Source: JBCDIQ01 sp039024295
GTDB lineage: Bacteria > Bacteroidota > Bacteroidia > J057
Assembly: GCA_039024295.1 (NCBI GenBank)
Contig: JBCDIQ010000071.1
Coordinates: 1 to 18,486, forward strand
Reading direction: 5' to 3'
DNA: 18,486 bases
Positions 7,681 to 13,744 of this stretch are shown here, piece by piece (positions within the stretch are counted from its first letter, which is position 1; every line of letters begins with the position of its first letter). Made by a program: the position numbers and the translations under genes. The notes under the pieces were generated by a model. The model did not search any database and was not told the DNA's origin. It worked only from the letters and a program-made list of their open reading frames with translations.

Positions 7681-8702
7681 CTTTCTGCGGTCAAACTAAG
7701 AATGGGTTCAGCCGGTGATTGGCTAGCGTCAATTATCCGGGCGACAACCTCCTGTGCCTCCTGGGGGAATAAAACAGGAGGTTTCGCTGGCTGCCGCAGC
7801 CATTCATGAATTTTCAGGGGAATATTCTCCCTTAGCTTCCAAATGACCGGAACGCCCATTTTTTCAAGAGCTGCTGCGTTACACTGTTGCTCATATTGCC
7901 CTTTTACCGGAACCACCATTAATTTTTTTCCCATGTACAGCGCCTCAGCAGGAGTTTCAAACCCTGCCCCGGTGAATATCGCGTGACAGGATAAAAAGCT
8001 GTCGATGAACCGATCATTGGAGACGGGAAAAACCTCCACATTCCCTTTTCGATAGGGCGTTTTACAATAGCGAGAGAATAGCTCCCACTTGAAATCTGGA
8101 AATTGCCTAAACCACCCAATCAAACGCTCATCTCCAACCGATGGCAGGTAAGCGGTGATATGACCGAGGTCACGATGATGCCCTTCCCTTATTTCTGATC
8201 GGATAACGGGCGGGAAAATAAAGTCATCATATTTTTCAAAATGAAATCCAAAGGCCTTGGTCGAAGGGGCATAGTGATGCAGCACAAATTCCCCAAGAAT
8301 ATCCTTTCTTCTGGGTCGTGGGGTCTTTGCTGACAGAAAGGAAGCCTGATGGCCCAAAGCCACACAAGGTTTTCCCTGGTATTTGCAAGCCCATGCAGAA
8401 ATGGGCTCAAAATCATTGATCACCAGGTCATACTGTTTAACTGGGCAATCGTTGATGTCTTTTAGCAGCCGTAGCGGTGGATTTGTTTGAAGTGTCCGAC
8501 GATAATGAATGCCTCCTTTGCTGTTATACAGAAAGGACAATCCTTTGCTTTTATAGGTCACCGGGTACGGAAGCTGGACATCCGACTGGGTGCCACTTAC
8601 CAGGATGTCCACCTGGCCATATTGTTGCAAAAGGGGAATGATGTCGCGTGCCCTGCTCAGGTGACCGTTTCCGGTACCTTGAATTGCGTACAGTATTTTC
8701 AT
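7677..8702 (-). CDS. MurG/GT28-like GT-B fold glycosyltransferase
   Basis: Predicted cytoplasmic glycosyltransferase, 341 aa, without signal peptide or membrane segment. The N-terminus carries a glycine-rich IQGTGNGHLSRA loop (7-18), as in MurG, UGT and related GT-B enzymes. The C-terminal donor-site region reads FTGAGFETPAEAL (243-255) followed by VVPVKGQYEQQCNA (263-276), the arrangement seen in GT28-like proteins. The sugar and acceptor are not readable from sequence. It starts 24 bp after the LpxH-like gene on the same strand, so the two are probably co-transcribed and may act on one glycolipid or lipid A-related pathway; that pairing is inference. Its stop overlaps the stop of the convergent regulator gene, and no terminator lies between them. 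Confidence 0.85.
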   Translation of the reverse strand: MKILYAIQGTGNGHLSRARDIIPLLQQYGQVDILVSGTQSDVQLPYPVTYKSKGLSFLYNSKGGIHYRRTLQTNPPLRLLKDINDCPVKQYDLVINDFEPISAWACKYQGKPCVALGHQASFLSAKTPRPRRKDILGEFVLHHYAPSTKAFGFHFEKYDDFIFPPVIRSEIREGHHRDLGHITAYLPSVGDERLIGWFRQFPDFKWELFSRYCKTPYRKGNVEVFPVSNDRFIDSFLSCHAIFTGAGFETPAEALYMGKKLMVVPVKGQYEQQCNAAALEKMGVPVIWKLRENIPLKIHEWLRQPAKPPVLFPQEAQEVVARIIDASQSPAEPILSLTAES

Positions 8703-8726
8703 ACATCCACTTTGGGGATCATTACA

Positions 8727-9545
8727 TCAAGATGCTAAAGAAATTTCTTCCTTTAAAATGAGTGGTTGAAGGGCAATTTCTGGCTGTACTTCTTCCGACA
8801 CTTCCGAGGGCTGATACTCAAAAATGTGCCATTGACCGCTATGATACTCCAAAGCGGTGAGATTTTCAACCCAGTCGCCGGAATTTAGGTAAGTGACCCT
8901 GCCCTCCTCCAGGACAATTTCCCTTATCTGGGGTTGGTGGATATGACCGCAAATGACATAGTCATATTTATCTCTGATGGCCATTTCAGCAGCTATTTCC
9001 TCAAAATCCGAAATATAGCTCACCGCTTTTTTTACGCTGTTTTTGATTGCTTTGGAAAGGGAGACCTTTTTCTGCCCTGTTTTCAGCATACACCAATTGA
9101 TGATGCTATTGATCACAATCAACAGGTCATAGCTGTACCCGCCAAGCTTAGCCAGCCAACGCGCCTGCTGGATACTCGCGTCAAACACATCTCCATGAAA
9201 AATCCAGGCTTTTTTCCCATCCACCTCTACCTCTAGCTGATCCATCAGGTGAAAATTGCCCAGGTGAAAGTCGGTGAACTTCCGCAGCATTTCATCGTGG
9301 TTGCCCGTGAGGTAGTAAATAGGCGTACCCCTTGCAGCAATCTTCACCAACTCCTTGATCACTAGCATATGTGATTTTGGCCAGTAGCGTTTGCTAAACT
9401 GCCAGATGTCGATGATGTCCCCATTTAGCACAAGGATCTTGGGTTTGATGCTTTTCAGGTAATTCACCACCTCTTTGGCTTGACAGCCATAGGTTCCCAG
9501 GTGGATGTCAGATAAGACGGCAATCTCCAGCTTTCTTTTGGGCAT
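8727..9545 (-). CDS. LpxH-like metallophosphoesterase (UDP-2,3-diacylglucosamine diphosphatase family)
   Basis: Calcineurin-like phosphoesterase, 272 aa from this start. Metal-binding motifs in order: SDIHLG (12-17), NGDIID (41-46), GNHDE (81-85), FHGDVFD (116-122) and GHIHQP (200-205), then LNSGDWVEN (220-228). The family includes LpxH, which cleaves UDP-2,3-diacylglucosamine to lipid X in lipid A synthesis; Bacteroidota members with this architecture are usually assigned that role, but orthology is not proven here. The frame stays open to a GTG at 9599, but that extension crosses a terminator hairpin and reads as non-conserved sequence. I therefore place the start at the ATG of 9545, where MPKRKLEIAVLSDIHLG follows directly. 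The glycosyltransferase gene follows it on the same strand. Confidence 0.88.
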   Translation of the reverse strand: MPKRKLEIAVLSDIHLGTYGCQAKEVVNYLKSIKPKILVLNGDIIDIWQFSKRYWPKSHMLVIKELVKIAARGTPIYYLTGNHDEMLRKFTDFHLGNFHLMDQLEVEVDGKKAWIFHGDVFDASIQQARWLAKLGGYSYDLLIVINSIINWCMLKTGQKKVSLSKAIKNSVKKAVSYISDFEEIAAEMAIRDKYDYVICGHIHQPQIREIVLEEGRVTYLNSGDWVENLTALEYHSGQWHIFEYQPSEVSEEVQPEIALQPLILKEEISLAS

Positions 9546-9563
9546 AGTATCGGTTAAAACCAT

Positions 9564-9593
9564 AAAAAAACCGGCCACTACTAAGGAGGCCGG
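9564..9593 (-). terminator. leftward intrinsic terminator just upstream of the lpxH-like gene
   Basis: On the leftward strand, CCGGCC, an 11-nt loop and GGCCGG run straight into seven T residues (A-run 9564-9570). The + strand has no T-run after the stem, so it works leftward only. It ends 18 nt before the ATG of the lpxH-like gene, with no leftward gene between it and prfA at 11724. It is either an attenuator or a displaced terminator of a former upstream neighbour. Confidence 0.8.
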
Positions 9594-9640
9594 AGTCACT
9601 ACAAAGGGTTTTCCGAAAGAACTTCAACTGCACTACTAAA
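9576..9640. repeat. three spaced copies of CACTAC(T/A)AA(G/A)
   Basis: CACTACTAAG at 9576-9585, CACTACAAAG at 9597-9606 and CACTACTAAA at 9631-9640. Read leftward they lie just before and inside the terminator loop ahead of the lpxH-like gene. They might be operator copies or alternative pairing partners. The decamers are short, so chance is not excluded. Confidence 0.3.
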
Positions 9641-9964
9641 TCTATCAATGGGGTTCACTGTCCATTTTTTACAAAAGTGGGGTTTAGATGTTAAGCCTGA
9701 ATAAAAGCCAGAAAAAGCTACGGCTAAGTTTGTGTTAAGGGGGTGTTAATAGGGAGATGAAGCGGGAGTTTGCCCCACGGGACCCTAAAGACCACAGGGT
9801 TAGCGTACCAGGAGAAGCCTGATTGACATTCCAAGCATAAAAAGCTGATCCTCGAGGGTAAGTCCTCTTTACAGATCTTTATATGGCATTTTACCATAGG
9901 AAGAGGTATCAAAATCTTTTCAGAAATCGTATCTTGAGATGCAACCATACGAAATAGTGAAAAA
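9600..9964. other. intergenic region between lpxH-like gene and toxin-antitoxin pair, about 365 bp
   Basis: I see no convincing gene. It should carry the promoters of both flanking units. The best elements are TAAGTTTG at 9725-9732 on the + strand with tandem GTGTTAA copies directly after it, and the CACTAC repeats near 9600. A - strand open frame covering part of it shows no recognisable domain and runs into the antitoxin gene. Confidence 0.5.
9725..9749 (+). promoter_or_regulatory. candidate -7 element TAAGTTTG overlapped by GTGTTAA tandem repeat
   Basis: TAAGTTTG (9725-9732) matches the Bacteroidota -7 consensus TAnnTTTG, but no TTG is present at the proper upstream distance. GTGTTAA follows at 9732-9738 and 9743-9749, 11 bp apart, where a start site and operator would fall. 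If used, it would give the toxin-antitoxin mRNA a leader of about 225 nt. Confidence 0.3.
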
Positions 9965-10213
9965 ATGAGTGTAATCATCACAGATAATATCCTTCGCCAA
10001 GCCAATATGTCTGCGTCTCAATTCAAGCTTGAAGTAGGGCTCTATCTATTCGAGAAGGGATTTCTAACTATGGGAAAAGCCAGTGAGTTTGCCGAAGTGT
10101 CTCAATTCGAGTTTCAAAAAACCATGAACGAGAGGGGGATTCCCATTTCTTATGATGAAGAAGAATTTGAAAAAGACCTCCAAGCTTTGAAACGAAAATA
10201 TAAGGAGTCTTGA
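9965..10213 (+). CDS. UPF0175 family antitoxin-like protein
   Basis: Small protein of 82 aa resembling UPF0175, a family commonly encoded just before PIN-like toxins. Typical features are VGLYLFEKGFLTMGKASEFA (24-43), where a short helix-turn-helix-like region would bind DNA, and an acidic C-terminal tail (about 64-75) that could mask the toxin. It would neutralise the DUF3368 protein and repress its own operon. The next gene starts at a TTG that overlaps this stop (TTGA at 10210-10213), so translation is coupled, as expected for a toxin-antitoxin pair. The start ATG lies in an A-rich context (AAAAAATG), usual for this phylum. The family call rests on remembered motifs. Confidence 0.8.
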   Translation: MSVIITDNILRQANMSASQFKLEVGLYLFEKGFLTMGKASEFAEVSQFEFQKTMNERGIPISYDEEEFEKDLQALKRKYKES

Positions 10214-10710
10214 TCATCATAAGTGACACCTCTCCCCTAACTGGCCTGCTCATAATTGGTCGGTTATCGATATTAAAGGAAGTCTACGAAAAGGTAATAA
10301 TTCCCCAAGCTGTTCTTGAGGAACTATTGGTTTTGGAGACCTTCGGGTATGATCTTTCGGAAGTTCATGAAAGTTCTTGGATAAAAATCTCAACCCCTAG
10401 CAACCTGGCCCTTATAAAGGAATTGGAAGAAGAACTGGATGCGGGTGAGTCTGCTGCCATCGCACTAGCCATCGAGACAAATGCAGATCACTTGGTAATT
10501 GACGAAAAGAAAGGTCGAAGAATTGCCGACCAATATGGAATCAAAGTTATTGGCCTTACAGGGGTTCTCATTGAAGCGAAACACTTAGGGATCATTGACG
10601 CTGTTAAGCCGATATTGGATAAATTAAGGCAGGAGGCAAATTTCCGAATAAGTGATTCTTTTTACAGAACAATCATCAGTCGCTTGCAAGAAGATGATTT
10701 AGGCCAATAA
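10210..10710 (+). CDS. DUF3368 PIN-like domain protein, probable toxin
   Basis: Protein of 166 aa with the PIN-like arrangement of DUF3368: ISDTSPL at the N-terminus (D6), an acidic VLEEL (35-39), LDAGESAAIALA (76-87) and LVIDEKKGRRIA (95-106). Acidic residues D6, E37 or E38, E80 and D98 could form the metal-binding nuclease site. PIN toxins cleave RNA, often tRNA or rRNA; the target here is unknown. The start is the TTG overlapping the antitoxin stop. AAGGAG at 10202-10207 lies only 2 nt before it, so re-initiation by the antitoxin ribosome is more likely than independent loading. No truncation is seen; the coding frame is complete. Confidence 0.8.
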   Translation: MIIISDTSPLTGLLIIGRLSILKEVYEKVIIPQAVLEELLVLETFGYDLSEVHESSWIKISTPSNLALIKELEEELDAGESAAIALAIETNADHLVIDEKKGRRIADQYGIKVIGLTGVLIEAKHLGIIDAVKPILDKLRQEANFRISDSFYRTIISRLQEDDLGQ

Positions 10711-10714
10711 AGGA

Positions 10715-10801
10715 ATGTTTCCCTCTTTATGGCAGAAAGTCTATATCCGATTTCTCGGAACACATGCCGAATACGACAAAATTGATGCAACCACCATTTA
10801 A
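10715..10801 (+). pseudogene. higB toxin remnant, C-terminal fragment only
   Basis: A 28-codon frame ends in FLGTHAEYDKIDATTI, which I recognise as the C-terminus of HigB/RelE-fold mRNA interferases (family ending IRFIGTHxEYDKIDATTI). The first three quarters of the toxin are absent. It begins at an ATG 5 bp after the DUF3368 stop and has AAAGGA just before it, so it may still be translated as a short peptide, but the catalytic core is missing. The remnant ends 8 bp before the higA remnant, preserving the usual higB-higA order. Confidence 0.75.
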
Positions 10802-10808
10802 ACCGCCT

Positions 10809-11084
10809 ATGAATTCAATTACAAACCAACAAGTCTATCAAAACGCCTAGCTAAGGGTGGAGGAATTGCACAAGGTCGTAGGCAAAGACTCCAATCCTGA
10901 TACCGCCGAGTTTAAGGAATTGGACCAACTCTCTGACCAAATTGCAGGTTATGAGGAACATCATTTCTCATTTGAACCGAAAAATCTCACAGAAATTATA
11001 GAGCTGAGGATGTACTAGAGAAAACTTAAACAAAAAGACCTGGGAATTAATAAACCTATTTACACATTAATAAAGAAAAATTAA
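10809..11084 (+). pseudogene. higA antitoxin remnant with two in-frame stops
   Basis: Read through its stops, this frame resembles HigA antitoxins of the XRE type: NQQVYQNA, then LRVEELHKVVGKD, a stretch with EFKELDQLSDQIAGYEEHHF, then IIELRMY and RKLKQKDLG, corresponding to the first half of the helix-turn-helix. A TAG at 10848-10850 interrupts it after 13 codons, and another TAG at 11016-11018 falls inside the helix-turn-helix start. Similarity fades after KQKDLG (about 11045), so the recognition helix is also lost. With the higB fragment upstream this is a dead toxin-antitoxin module. The family call rests on recognised motifs, not a database search. Confidence 0.72.
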
Positions 11085-11115
11085 GTCTCATATAGTGCAT
11101 TGCAAACATTAAAAA

Positions 11116-11691
11116 ATGACAAGCTCTAATCCATATAGAAAAGGACAAAAGACACTAATTATTGGTGATCTTAAAAAGTTCAAAAGCTTTGATCAAAGAG
11201 TATTGAATTCCAAAAGTGACAAGACGGGATTATCGCTATTTCATCATTACATCATCAATTCAAAAGAAGCTAAAATAGACTCTCAAGAGGTTATCCAGAC
11301 TTTTATCCAAGGAGGTGTTGACATAAATCAACTATCGGACAAAGAACATGGATTTTATTCCGCCCTACATTTTGCTGTTGATTATCCAGCAAGCTTTGAG
11401 CTAACCAAAGTACTCGTTGAAAACGGAATAGACATAACTCTGAAAGACGAAAATGGGAATACCGCGTTTTGGAATGCTTGCCACAATTACCGGGGTGATA
11501 AGGAACAACGAAAAATAATTGAGTACCTTTTTAATAACTGGGCAAGTACGGAAACACCTAATAAATTAGGGGTTTCAGTCACAGATTTAATAAAGCAATT
11601 AGGGAAAAGCATTGACGAAGAACTAAATCCCAATGAGTGGGATTTAAGAAAATTAAAAATAACAAAGGGCGAAACATGCGATAATCCCTAA
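11116..11691 (+). CDS. ankyrin-repeat-like protein
   Basis: Soluble 191-aa protein without signal peptide. Ankyrin-type repeats are visible: one around residues 37-71 (KTGLSLFHHYII, ending in a GGVDIN turn at 66-71), one around 79-110 (YSALHFAVDY then VLVENGIDITLKDENGNTAF) and a degenerate third to about 140. Such proteins bind other proteins. Small bacterial ankyrin proteins next to toxin genes can act as immunity or adaptor factors, but no partner is shown here. The gene is clearly more AT-rich than prfA and the genes around the island, which suggests transfer. Its start ATG follows an A-run (AAAAAATG). It ends 32 bp before the prfA stop, in convergent orientation, with no terminator seen between them. 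Confidence 0.7.
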   Translation: MTSSNPYRKGQKTLIIGDLKKFKSFDQRVLNSKSDKTGLSLFHHYIINSKEAKIDSQEVIQTFIQGGVDINQLSDKEHGFYSALHFAVDYPASFELTKVLVENGIDITLKDENGNTAFWNACHNYRGDKEQRKIIEYLFNNWASTETPNKLGVSVTDLIKQLGKSIDEELNPNEWDLRKLKITKGETCDNP

Positions 11692-11723
11692 CACCAATAA
11701 GCCACCACCTAATACCTCATCCC

Positions 11724-12797
11724 CTACCCCACAGCATCTGCCTTCATCTTCTCGGCATTTTCGGCCATGCGCAGCTGCTCAGAGATTTCGGCCAGGTTAC
11801 CTCCACCAATGATGCCATCCAGGTTGTAGATGGTCAGGTTGATCCGGTGATCGGTTACACGGCCCTGCGGGTAGTTGTAGGTACGAATTTTAGCAGAACG
11901 GTCACCGGTTGATACGAGGGACTTTCTCAGGGCGGATTCTTCTGCCTTTCTGCGGGAAAGTTCTACGTCGTAGAGGCGGGACCGCAGCACTTTGAGTGCT
12001 TTTTCGAAGTTTTTGATCTGAGATTTCTGGTCCTGGTTTTGCACCACGATGCCGGTTGGAATGTGTGTAAGTCGAACGGCGGAGTAGGTCGTGTTCACCG
12101 ACTGACCTCCAGGTCCAGATGCACAGTAGGTGTCTTTCCGGATTTCGGTCATGTCTATTTCCACGTCAAAGTCTTCCGCTTCCGGCATTGCGGCTACGGT
12201 AGCAGCGGAGGTATGGATACGTCCCTGGGATTCAGTAGCGGGTACGCGCTGCACACGGTGTACGCCGGACTCAAATTTCATGATGCCAAATGCATCTTCC
12301 CCTGTGATGGTGGCGATGATTTCTTTGTAGCCACCGGCGGTACCTTCAGTGAAGTCATTAACGGTCAATCTCCAGCCTTTCTGCTGGGAATATTTCTCAT
12401 ACATCCGGAGCAAATCTCCCACAAACAAGGAAGCTTCGTCGCCTCCGGTACCTGCCCGGATTTCCAGAATCACGTTCTTGCTATCTTCGGGATCTTTGGG
12501 GATCAATAAGTCTTTGATTTCTGCTTCCAGCTCCTCCTGAGAAACCTCTAGCAGATCCAGCTCTTCCTTGGCCATCTCTTTCATTTCATCATCGCCCTCC
12601 TGCATCATCTCCTTGGCATTTTCGATGTTACTCATGACGTCCTTGTAGGCCTTGATCCGGCCCGTAAGGACATCCAGCTCCTTGTATTCCTTGTTCAATG
12701 CCGTGTAGCGTTTCATGTCCGCCATGATCTCAGGATCGATGATTTCCTGCTTCACTTCTTCGAAACGCTGTTCTATAAAGGCTAGTTTTTCTAACAT
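11724..12797 (-). CDS. prfA: peptide chain release factor 1
   Basis: Class I release factor of 357 aa that ends translation at UAA and UAG. The stop-codon recognition tripeptide PAT (186-188, in RVPATESQGRIHTSAATV) marks it as RF1, not RF2. The peptidyl-tRNA hydrolysis motif GGQ is at 230-232 in ASGPGGQSVN. The N-terminal helical domain occupies about residues 1-110, and the length fits the family. The ATG at 12797 is preceded by a TACATTTG element inside the end of the upstream gene. The gene follows the propeller-like gene by 23 bp on the same strand. No intrinsic terminator is visible after its stop before the convergent ankyrin-repeat gene, which is unusual. Confidence 0.97.
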   Translation of the reverse strand: MLEKLAFIEQRFEEVKQEIIDPEIMADMKRYTALNKEYKELDVLTGRIKAYKDVMSNIENAKEMMQEGDDEMKEMAKEELDLLEVSQEELEAEIKDLLIPKDPEDSKNVILEIRAGTGGDEASLFVGDLLRMYEKYSQQKGWRLTVNDFTEGTAGGYKEIIATITGEDAFGIMKFESGVHRVQRVPATESQGRIHTSAATVAAMPEAEDFDVEIDMTEIRKDTYCASGPGGQSVNTTYSAVRLTHIPTGIVVQNQDQKSQIKNFEKALKVLRSRLYDVELSRRKAEESALRKSLVSTGDRSAKIRTYNYPQGRVTDHRINLTIYNLDGIIGGGNLAEISEQLRMAENAEKMKADAVG

Positions 12798-12820
12798 AAC
12801 TGTTCTTGAATACCCGAGGA

Positions 12821-13690
12821 TTAACGCTTGTACAAATGTACCTCATTTTCCCGTAACAAATAAATATACTGTCTGGAGAGTGCTACGTCGAGAATTGGTC
12901 CTGGGTTTTGAACCTGGTATTCCCGGTACTGATTGGTCGTCAGGTTCCCTATGGCGATGTTGTGCGCATCATAGCACAGGATGATTTGCCCAAATAATCG
13001 AAATTTCTGCCACCGAAAGCTGGTTTTGGGAATAATCGTAGACTCATAGATCCCAAAATAGTTGAACACCTTGATATTTTGCCCCAGGGTATCACTCACC
13101 AGCACAAAAGAATTGTCTCGTATTCGCACCTCTGCCGGACCTTCCAGGGCACCATCTCCATAATCCAGGCCCCCAAAACTCGTTTCCAGTTCTCCGAAGG
13201 CATTGATCTTGTAAATCTTATTGTCAAATCGGTTCAGGAGGAACTTCTCCCCTGCCGGGCTTAGGGCAAAGTTAAAGGGGTATAGCTCCAAGTCCTGCTG
13301 CCCGCGTTCTATGTCCAAAAATCGGGTTTCCCCAACTACCTTAAAATTGGTATTCAGCAACACCAACCGCCGGGCACCTTCGTCCAGCACATAGGTTTCT
13401 TGGCGATTGCGCACCTTAATCAAGGAAGGTTCAAGAAATCCTTCTTCCCTGATGCCATATCCGCCCACAAAAATGCTGGAATCGAAATCGGAGAGGGCAA
13501 AATACCGGTAAATGCGATTTTGATCAGGGTCCAGCAGGGTCAGGTTACCTTCTGTGTCAACCTCCAGCTGGCTGGCAGCAGGAAGGCCAGACAACACGCG
13601 GGCTGAAACACGAAACAGGCTGTCGGTCTGGGAAATCCCCAAATGAACACTTCCCAGCAACAACAAACCACTGATGATTTTCAACCACAT
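12821..13690 (-). CDS. secreted beta-propeller-like protein of unknown function
   Basis: Exported 289-aa protein with a signal peptide (residues 1 to about 20, LLLLGSVHLGIS, likely cleaved before QTDS). The rest is rich in short beta-strand repeats with recurring patterns such as LLDPDQNRIYRYF (52-64), YVLDEGARRLVLLN (95-108), LLNRFDNKIYKIN (140-152) and LVSDTLGQNIKVFNYFG (187-203), resembling NHL or YWTD six-bladed propellers. I cannot assign a specific function; sugar or protein binding in the periplasm is typical of the fold. It precedes prfA by 23 bp and follows the TerB/LETM1-like gene by 54 bp. A weak promoter-like pair (TTG-N19-CATATTTA) lies in that gap. Confidence 0.75.
   Translation of the reverse strand: MWLKIISGLLLLGSVHLGISQTDSLFRVSARVLSGLPAASQLEVDTEGNLTLLDPDQNRIYRYFALSDFDSSIFVGGYGIREEGFLEPSLIKVRNRQETYVLDEGARRLVLLNTNFKVVGETRFLDIERGQQDLELYPFNFALSPAGEKFLLNRFDNKIYKINAFGELETSFGGLDYGDGALEGPAEVRIRDNSFVLVSDTLGQNIKVFNYFGIYESTIIPKTSFRWQKFRLFGQIILCYDAHNIAIGNLTTNQYREYQVQNPGPILDVALSRQYIYLLRENEVHLYKR
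12833..12840 (-). promoter_or_regulatory. candidate prfA promoter, TACATTTG
   Basis: Leftward TACATTTG is a perfect Bacteroidota -7 element (TAnnTTTG), 36 bp before the prfA ATG and inside the last codons of the upstream gene. The nearest TTG is only 16 bp upstream, below the usual spacing. It sits inside the inverted repeat GTACA-TT-TGTAC. Confidence 0.4.
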
Positions 13691-13744
13691 AATAATGTTA
13701 CGATAAATATGCTGGAACAGGTATAAGGAACAATAGCTGCAGGA

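Noticed and set aside
9546..9599. N-terminal extension of the lpxH-like gene to a GTG start
   Set aside because: The 18 added codons are read from a terminator stem-loop and its T-run; the family's conserved start MPKRKLEIAVLSDIH begins at 9545.
9724..10005. Leftward 93-codon frame in the intergenic region before the toxin-antitoxin pair
   Set aside because: No recognisable domain, and its start lies inside the antitoxin gene on the other strand. Coding is possible but unsupported.
10263..10269. A further GTTATCG inside the DUF3368 gene
   Set aside because: Single copy in coding sequence, without the 11-bp partner seen at 6812-6829.
12039..12509. Rightward 156-codon frame inside prfA
   Set aside because: Shadow of prfA on the opposite strand; its translation is low in complexity and has no domain.
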